Below, in pieces: positions 5,941 to 10,621 of a DNA stretch of 10,621 nucleotides; within the stretch, counting starts at the first letter, position 1, and the number at the start of each line of letters is the position of its first letter. A program made the translations under genes and the position numbers. Below the pieces are notes generated by a model, which saw only the letters and a program-made list of their open reading frames with translations, was not told where the DNA came from and did no database searches. Where the stretch lies: contig JASBYZ010000048.1 of the NCBI GenBank assembly GCA_029983705.1, forward strand, positions 1 to 10,621, in the 5' to 3' direction. The DNA is from Coriobacteriales bacterium (GTDB lineage Bacteria > Actinomycetota > Coriobacteriia > Coriobacteriales > JAEZZM01).

Positions 5941-7146
5941 TTACTTCTTGATAAGTTTTACAAAGTTTCTCTTACCAACCTGAAGCACTTTACCCTCAAG
6001 CGCTGCGCCATCCATATTGTATGCGCCCTTGGCTACTGACTCACCATCAAGCTTTACTCCTCCACCATCAATTAAGCGACGAGCTTCTCCACCTGATTTA
6101 GCCAAACCAGCATCATTAATTAAGGCTGGAAGATATACTTCCCCTTCAAGTTCTGCTGCAAACTCTTCTATATCATCTGGAATTTCATGTGCCTTAAAGA
6201 GTGCATCAAAGCTCTCTTCTGCCTCCTGTGCTGCCGCCTCATCGTAGTAGCGAGCAACAATGTTTCTTGCAAGTGCACGCTTTACTTTATTTGGATGTAA
6301 ACTTTCATCCTTTAGACCCGCTTCAATCTTGTCAATTTCATCTACCGCCACATTTGATGCAAGACGATAGTACTTAACAATCATCTCGTCAGGAATTGAC
6401 ATGACCTTACCAAACATATCATTTGGCTCATCAGTAAGGCCAATGTAGTTCTTATAAGACTTTGACATCTTCTTAACGCCGTCAGTACCTTCAAGAAGTG
6501 GCATAGTAATGCACACTTGAGGCTCAAGACCTTTTGCACTCATCAAGTCTCTACCTGCAAGAAGGTTAAAGAGCTGATCGGTTCCGCCCATCTCGATATC
6601 AGCTTTAATTTGTACCGAGTCATAAGCTTGAAGGGTTGGATATAAAAACTCATGAAGTGAGATTGACTGCTGATTGTTATAGCGATTGCTAAAGTCGTCA
6701 CGCTCTAAAATTCTTGCAACAGTAAAGTTAGAGGTAAGCTCGAGTAAGTCTTTTAAGTTCATGCTTAAAAGCCAGTCAGCATTATATACAAGCTCTGTCT
6801 TAGACTCATCTAAAACCTTAAATGCCTGCTCAATATAGGTTTTAGCATTAAAAGCAATCTCTTCAGAAGTGAGTGGAGGGCGGGTTGAATTTCTGCCTGA
6901 TGGGTCTCCAATTAATGCAGTACCATTACCAATAATTAAGGTTACCTTATGTCCTAAGTCCTGCATTTGGCGCATCTTATTAAGAGGCACTGCATGACCA
7001 AGGTGCATATCAGGAGCAGTAGGGTCCACACCCAACTTGATATTAAGCGGTTTGCCTTTTTCTAGCTTAACTCTCAATTCTTTTTCTGGGATAATTTCAT
7101 GCACACCTGATTTGATAATGTGCATTTGTTCATCTACTGATAACAC
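5941..7146 (-). CDS. tyrS: Tyrosyl-tRNA synthetase
   Basis: A 401-residue class I aminoacyl-tRNA synthetase that charges tRNA-Tyr with tyrosine in the cytoplasm. The Rossmann catalytic core carries the HIGH-type signature HLGH (residues 48-51) and KMSKS (226-230), with the conserved GGTDQ at 187-191. A C-terminal S4-like RNA-binding domain spans about 336-397 (LPALINDAGLAKSGGEARRL). The length is normal and the protein looks intact. The YPTLQAYDSV stretch (169-178) recalls the TyrZ-like bacterial branch. The start is GTG at 7146 with GGAG 5 bases ahead. No T-box leader is possible in the 54-base upstream gap, unlike many Firmicutes tyrS genes. It lies downstream of the C39-like and U32 genes, with a candidate promoter of its own, and ends at a strong hairpin. 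Confidence 0.97.
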   Translation of the reverse strand: MLSVDEQMHIIKSGVHEIIPEKELRVKLEKGKPLNIKLGVDPTAPDMHLGHAVPLNKMRQMQDLGHKVTLIIGNGTALIGDPSGRNSTRPPLTSEEIAFNAKTYIEQAFKVLDESKTELVYNADWLLSMNLKDLLELTSNFTVARILERDDFSNRYNNQQSISLHEFLYPTLQAYDSVQIKADIEMGGTDQLFNLLAGRDLMSAKGLEPQVCITMPLLEGTDGVKKMSKSYKNYIGLTDEPNDMFGKVMSIPDEMIVKYYRLASNVAVDEIDKIEAGLKDESLHPNKVKRALARNIVARYYDEAAAQEAEESFDALFKAHEIPDDIEEFAAELEGEVYLPALINDAGLAKSGGEARRLIDGGGVKLDGESVAKGAYNMDGAALEGKVLQVGKRNFVKLIKK

Positions 7147-7183
7147 CTAATCTCCTTCATCATTGTCTTAAATTTTATTTACT

Positions 7184-7213
7184 AGTATAACGATAATCAC
7201 TTAGGCAAGCCAA
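7184..7213 (-). promoter_or_regulatory. Candidate promoter for tyrS
   Basis: On the minus strand, TTGGCT (7213-7208) and TATACT (7189-7184, 5 of 6 consensus bases) are separated by 18 bases. The -35 box lies inside the last codons of the upstream C39-like gene. The predicted start near 7177 leaves a leader of about 30 bases. It would let tyrS be expressed independently of the upstream genes. Confidence 0.4.
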
Positions 7214-7866
7214 TTAAATGATGCAATAGCTCCAACCCTAAAATCTTTCTCAAATGCACTTAAGTCTAGATACCTCACGCCCTCATGCCATCCGTCATAG
7301 ACTGCAAGTAAATTTATAACTTTCCCCTCTGTCTTATAGCACTTATATCCACACACGCTAATCGAGTGGTTTGCGTAGTAGCCCTGCATGATATTCATAA
7401 TAAGCGGCAAATTTTTATCTAAAATCCCTTTGATTTGTTCAAAATTCCACACATAGCTTGCGTGTGCCCTATAGCCCTCTAAACCTTTAGTATGTTTTGC
7501 AAGTTTATTTAAGATTGACGATAAGAAAAAAGGAATGGTGCCAATATGGGGGTTAAAAAATCTCTTGCGCGCAAAGTCAAAGGCTTTAGCTAAGCTAGCC
7601 TCTATTGGACTTTGATCTAAAAAAGCAGAAAGGCGTGCGCTTGCAACAATCGAGCACGTTCTATTTACCTTTGTAAGCGCGCCAATGGTTTGAGAGTCCA
7701 TAGTAAGCTGGTGTTCATCTATAAGTGTTGCGCGCCCGTACCTATCTGCCATATAGGCATCACTTACTACAATGGCAGCATAGCCATAGGCACCTGGTTC
7801 CTGGCCAGCATAGTGCTTTGAGTGCTTTCTGTAATATTTGTCTAATAACTTTGCTAAAAAAGCCAT
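7201..7866 (-). CDS. C39-like papain-fold cysteine peptidase-like protein, function unknown
   Basis: A 221-residue protein. The C-terminal half resembles Peptidase_C39-like proteins: NHSISVCGYKCY around residues 166-177 followed by LLAVYDGW (186-193), where H167 and D191 would be the His and Asp of a papain-like triad. The matching nucleophile would be C71 in NRTCSIVASA (68-77), although the common N-C-G-P-x-A context is not conserved. Activity is therefore plausible but unproven. No signal peptide or membrane segment is seen, so it appears cytoplasmic, whereas many C39-like proteins are exported. The ATG at 7866 lacks a clear ribosome binding site; the nearest AAGG is 17 bases away and better placed for a mini-frame at 7857-7883. 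It lies 23 bases after the U32 gene and 54 bases before tyrS. Substrate and role are unknown; an inactive papain-fold protein is possible. Confidence 0.65.
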   Translation of the reverse strand: MAFLAKLLDKYYRKHSKHYAGQEPGAYGYAAIVVSDAYMADRYGRATLIDEHQLTMDSQTIGALTKVNRTCSIVASARLSAFLDQSPIEASLAKAFDFARKRFFNPHIGTIPFFLSSILNKLAKHTKGLEGYRAHASYVWNFEQIKGILDKNLPLIMNIMQGYYANHSISVCGYKCYKTEGKVINLLAVYDGWHEGVRYLDLSAFEKDFRVGAIASFNWLA

Positions 7867-7889
7867 CGTAAGTTTAGGGGCATCCTTAT

Positions 7890-10295
7890 CTATATAATTC
7901 CGCGTTTAATATGGCCCATGGTGTAGTTATCGCGTTTTGGCAAGAGTTTCTCTTTAGCTTGTGCGCGCTCAAATTGCTTGCAGATATAGCTCATCTCATC
8001 TTCAAGCGCTTGCTCATGAAGGAGGCGCACATCACACACAAAGTTTTTTACCCCGCTCTTAAGTAACTTATCAAGCTGCGAACTTAAATCGAGTGGTATG
8101 GAGTTAAAAATCTCGCTTCTGCCCTCATCATTAGTAATAATAGGAAAACTGTAGCCTTTTTGATCAGTAAAGTATTTAGGACTTTTGCGTCTCACACATA
8201 CCGGACAATTTTCATCACAAGGCCCCATTGACATCAGCACACAGTGCTCAGTTGTCATTACCTGCTCGCGCCCACTTATTTTTATACCAGCGCTCACTGG
8301 TATCTTTTTTAATATTCTTGAAATTTCTGAAAGCGTCATCTCAGGAGATATCCAAATTATTTGAGGTCCAAAGCTTTCAAAGAGTGCAAGTATTGATTCA
8401 TTTATTGCAGGAATACTTGGCGAGATTTCAAAGGCAATGCCTCGCTTGTTAAGCTCTGAGATCTGAGAAACATTTGAGACAAGGTAGCGCTTTGAGCTCT
8501 CAAGTGTATCAAATTCACGCTCAAAATCTTTTTCATGAACCACATTTGAAAGCACTATTACATCTACAAGCTCAAACAGTTCTTTATCTTTTGAGACGTC
8601 AGAGATGTCTGCATACAGTTTTTGTATGCCAAAATTTTTAGCGCAAGAGGCTTGGGTAAGATTTTTAACATAGGCAGAAAGCTCAGCTTTTTGTGTGTCT
8701 TTTACACTGAGGCTCTGATCTACATCCGCTAATAGCCTTGGAGTCTTTGCCTCAAGAGATCTTGTCTTCCATGGCTCAAGCAACTCTTCTACTAAAGCGA
8801 CAAGTGCTTTTGCCCTCAGTTTGTGTAGCGCACTAAAGCCCATACCTATCCCAGGATCTAGCTCTAGGCTAAAGTCACCCATCTCAAAGGGAGTACCTCC
8901 AAAGCGGCCAATGTGCTCTTTTACCTCATCAAAGCTCAGCGCTTTAGTGCGGGCAGCCTCAACAGTATTGCCCTCAAGCTCTACGCACACCCCTTCTTGA
9001 GTGCACACCTTAAGTCGAGCGGCATGCCCTAGCTTAAGCGTGGCACTTACGTCTAGCTTAAGTAGGCGTGAATACTCTTCTTGTAAGGCTTCGTCAACCT
9101 CATTGGCGTTTTTACGATTGCGCAGGCGATAGACCAAGTCACCCACCTCTAGCTTTATATCAGTTTTGAATTGATAGCTTTTTTGAGCAGGAGCATCTAT
9201 CTCAAAGACAAAGTTTTCATCCTCATGCCTTATCTCGCATAAGTCACCTTCCTCAAGAGGCCTCAAAAGCTCAAGTGTTACGCCGCCCTTATTAACTGAT
9301 TGCACTCGTCCAATATAGCTTCCCTGATTATTAGGACGCTTATAGCTCATAAAATCATTGCCGCGCTCATGTTGTAAGTAGCCTTGGGTAAAGCCCCTAC
9401 TAAAGGCCTCTCCCAAAGCATCAAGCTCACCTTGGCTTACCTGGTAGTTTTCTGGATCTGCTAAGGCTCTATCAAGGGCTTTACGATATATTTTTACAAC
9501 CTGACCCACATATTCAGGTGCCTTCATGCGACCTTCGATTTTTATGCTGCTAATGCCTGTTGCAATAAGATCAGGCAAAATTTCTATGGTTGCAAGGTCT
9601 TTTGGAGAGAGCAGATAGCTTCCGTCAACTGCAGATATGTTTTTACCCTTAGCGTTTGTAAGGGTGTATGACTTTCTGCAGGGCTGAGCACAAAGCCCTC
9701 GGTTTGCAGAGCGGCCTCCTATAAGAGAAGACATCAAGCACTGACCTGAGTAGCTAATGCAAATAGCACCGTGGGCAAAACATTCAATATCTACGCCTGT
9801 ATCGCAAAGTTCTTTAAGCTCTTCTAGACTGAGTTCACGTGAGGTGGTTACCCGCTTTGCTCCCAAACTTTCAACAAAGCGCACCCCTGATACATCATGG
9901 ACGTTTGCCTGAGTTGATACGTGGCATTCCACCTCAGGATAAACTCTCTGCACTTCAGCAAGAAGTCCTAAGTCTTGGATAATAAAGGCATCAACACCTG
10001 CATTATATGCATCTGCAATAAGCTTGAGTGCCTCATCCATCTCAAAGGATTTGATAATGATATTTACCGTTAAATAGAGGCGAACTCCCAAAAGGTGAGC
10101 CTTATCTGCAAGCTCAGGGATGTCTTCAAGCTTTATATTGGCAGCGTTTCTTCGCGCGTTTAATTTTTCAACACCAAAATAAATTGCATCGGCTCCAAAA
10201 TAAAGGGCTGCCATAAAGGCTTCCTTTGTTCCTGCCGGAGCCAAAAGCTCTACAGCCTTGGTGCTTGTTTGATGTAAGTGTGTTGACCTTCTCAA
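7890..10295 (-). CDS. Long U32-family protein with DUF3656-type domain (RlhA-like, putative RNA hydroxylation)
   Basis: An 801-residue cytoplasmic protein. The N-terminal U32 domain (about 15-265) carries VELLAPAGTKEAF (15-27) and the family signature ECFAHGAICISYSGQCLMSS (171-190). Cysteines 179, 186, 202 and 206 fall in the region that supplies iron-sulphur ligands in studied U32 proteins such as UbiU/UbiV and TrhP. A central region (about 320-500) fits the DUF3656 module of long members such as E. coli RlhA, which makes 5-hydroxycytidine in 23S rRNA. The C-terminal third contains a second cysteine group, C685, C693, C697 and C700, and the FPIITN...IFNSIPL stretch common in long U32 proteins. 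Most are annotated as peptidases, but RNA modification is better supported. The start is TTG at 10295 with AAGGA 11 bases ahead; no better in-frame start exists. It is divergent from the PBP gene. Confidence 0.88.
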   Translation of the reverse strand: MRRSTHLHQTSTKAVELLAPAGTKEAFMAALYFGADAIYFGVEKLNARRNAANIKLEDIPELADKAHLLGVRLYLTVNIIIKSFEMDEALKLIADAYNAGVDAFIIQDLGLLAEVQRVYPEVECHVSTQANVHDVSGVRFVESLGAKRVTTSRELSLEELKELCDTGVDIECFAHGAICISYSGQCLMSSLIGGRSANRGLCAQPCRKSYTLTNAKGKNISAVDGSYLLSPKDLATIEILPDLIATGISSIKIEGRMKAPEYVGQVVKIYRKALDRALADPENYQVSQGELDALGEAFSRGFTQGYLQHERGNDFMSYKRPNNQGSYIGRVQSVNKGGVTLELLRPLEEGDLCEIRHEDENFVFEIDAPAQKSYQFKTDIKLEVGDLVYRLRNRKNANEVDEALQEEYSRLLKLDVSATLKLGHAARLKVCTQEGVCVELEGNTVEAARTKALSFDEVKEHIGRFGGTPFEMGDFSLELDPGIGMGFSALHKLRAKALVALVEELLEPWKTRSLEAKTPRLLADVDQSLSVKDTQKAELSAYVKNLTQASCAKNFGIQKLYADISDVSKDKELFELVDVIVLSNVVHEKDFEREFDTLESSKRYLVSNVSQISELNKRGIAFEISPSIPAINESILALFESFGPQIIWISPEMTLSEISRILKKIPVSAGIKISGREQVMTTEHCVLMSMGPCDENCPVCVRRKSPKYFTDQKGYSFPIITNDEGRSEIFNSIPLDLSSQLDKLLKSGVKNFVCDVRLLHEQALEDEMSYICKQFERAQAKEKLLPKRDNYTMGHIKRGII

Positions 10296-10331
10296 TTTTT
10301 TAACGTTCCTTAAAATAAATCGTGACTTTTT

Positions 10332-10360
10332 TTGTTTTCCCCACCTAAGTACGAGATAAT
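10332..10360 (+). promoter_or_regulatory. Candidate promoter for the penicillin-binding protein gene
   Basis: TTGTTT (10332-10337) and GATAAT (10355-10360, 5 of 6 consensus bases) are spaced by exactly 17 bases. Transcription would start near 10367, leaving a leader of about 23 bases with GAGGAGG before the TTG start. No equally clear promoter was found for the divergent U32 gene in this gap. Confidence 0.45.
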
Positions 10361-10389
10361 AAAGTGTCTTAGACTACGAGGAGGCTAAC

Positions 10390-10621
10390 TTGGCATCACA
10401 TATCAGACGTGAGCGCAGACATGAAAAAGCTAATGTGTCTGGCTTAGTAATATTAGCAATATTTCTCATGATTGTAGCAGCTCTTACCGCTACAGTTATT
10501 GGAGGACTGCGCATGGTTGAGTCATGGCTACAAGATTTGCCTGATTACACCGATGCAGACTCATACCTCAACGCAGAACCTACAAAGATTTTAGATGCTG
10601 ATGGAAACCTTATCGCTTCCC
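10390..10621 (+). CDS. Penicillin-binding protein 1A-type transglycosylase/transpeptidase, N-terminus only
   Basis: The first 77 residues are visible before the window ends. A basic cytoplasmic tail (about residues 1-14, HIRRERRHEK) is followed by a single membrane anchor (about 17-40, SGLVILAIFLMIVAALT onwards). An extracytoplasmic stretch follows, with LQDLPDYTDADSY (49-61) and TKILDADGNLIA (65-76). The pattern of a short tail, signal anchor, LPDY and a D-x-D-G-x-L-I-A stretch is typical of the start of class A penicillin-binding proteins just before the glycosyltransferase domain. These polymerise and cross-link peptidoglycan. The catalytic domains lie outside the window. The start is TTG at 10390, supported by GGAGG 5 bases ahead. 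It is divergent from the U32 gene. Confidence 0.75.
   Translation, partial: MASHIRRERRHEKANVSGLVILAIFLMIVAALTATVIGGLRMVESWLQDLPDYTDADSYLNAEPTKILDADGNLIAS

Noticed and set aside
6017..6247. Plus-strand Ser/Ala-rich frame opposite tyrS
   Set aside because: Its composition is a by-product of codon use in the opposite S4-domain and linker region of tyrS.
7147..7200. T-box riboswitch for tyrS
   Set aside because: Only 54 bases separate tyrS from the upstream stop codon, too few for a T-box, and no T-box core or terminator hairpin is visible.
8228..8452. Plus-strand frame opposite the U32 gene
   Set aside because: Antisense to conserved U32 C-terminal sequence; no independent evidence.

Overview
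The window reads as an ordinary chromosomal stretch of a low-to-moderate GC Gram-positive-type bacterium. Signs are the GGAGG-type ribosome binding sites, frequent GTG and TTG starts (one small cupin, the sensor kinase, probably the response regulator, tyrS, the U32 gene and the penicillin-binding protein), a LanFEG-type bacteriocin-immunity transporter, and a class A penicillin-binding protein. The style of TyrRS, the long U32 protein and the PBP start suggests low-GC Coriobacteriia (Atopobium-like) to me, but this is a tentative impression from memory. No rRNA, tRNA, CRISPR, insertion sequence or phage gene was seen, and no gene-free stretch exceeds 300 bases.

Layout. (1) Positions 1-1277, minus strand: a probable three-gene operon of small cupin, class I SAM-dependent methyltransferase, and a second small cupin cut by the window edge. 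(2) Positions 1337-3327, minus strand: an OmpR-family response regulator and a sensor kinase whose genes overlap by 4 bases. (3) Positions 3466-5873, plus strand, divergent from the regulator: one ABC ATPase and two ABC-2-type permeases with the hallmarks of lantibiotic immunity LanF, LanE and LanG. The 138-base gap between regulator and transporter holds direct repeats that look like an OmpR-family operator. No lantibiotic precursor, LanB/C/M enzyme or LanT exporter is present, so within the window this is an orphan defence module. (4) Positions 5941-10295, minus strand: U32-family protein, C39-like papain-fold protein and tyrosyl-tRNA synthetase, ending in a strong hairpin between the convergent permease and tyrS genes. 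(5) From 10390, plus strand: the start of a PBP1A-type gene, divergent from U32.

How the parts work together. The sensor kinase probably detects an extracellular antimicrobial peptide through its extracytoplasmic domain of about 110 residues. It would phosphorylate the regulator, which would bind the TTAAG repeats and induce the divergent LanFEG exporter to clear peptide from the membrane. tyrS and the U32 protein are housekeeping translation or RNA-modification functions. The C39-like protein between them and the cupin/methyltransferase operon are the least understood parts. I see no clear evidence of a wholly new system. The best leads are the divergent operator, the cupin-methyltransferase-cupin cluster and the signal-less C39-like protein.
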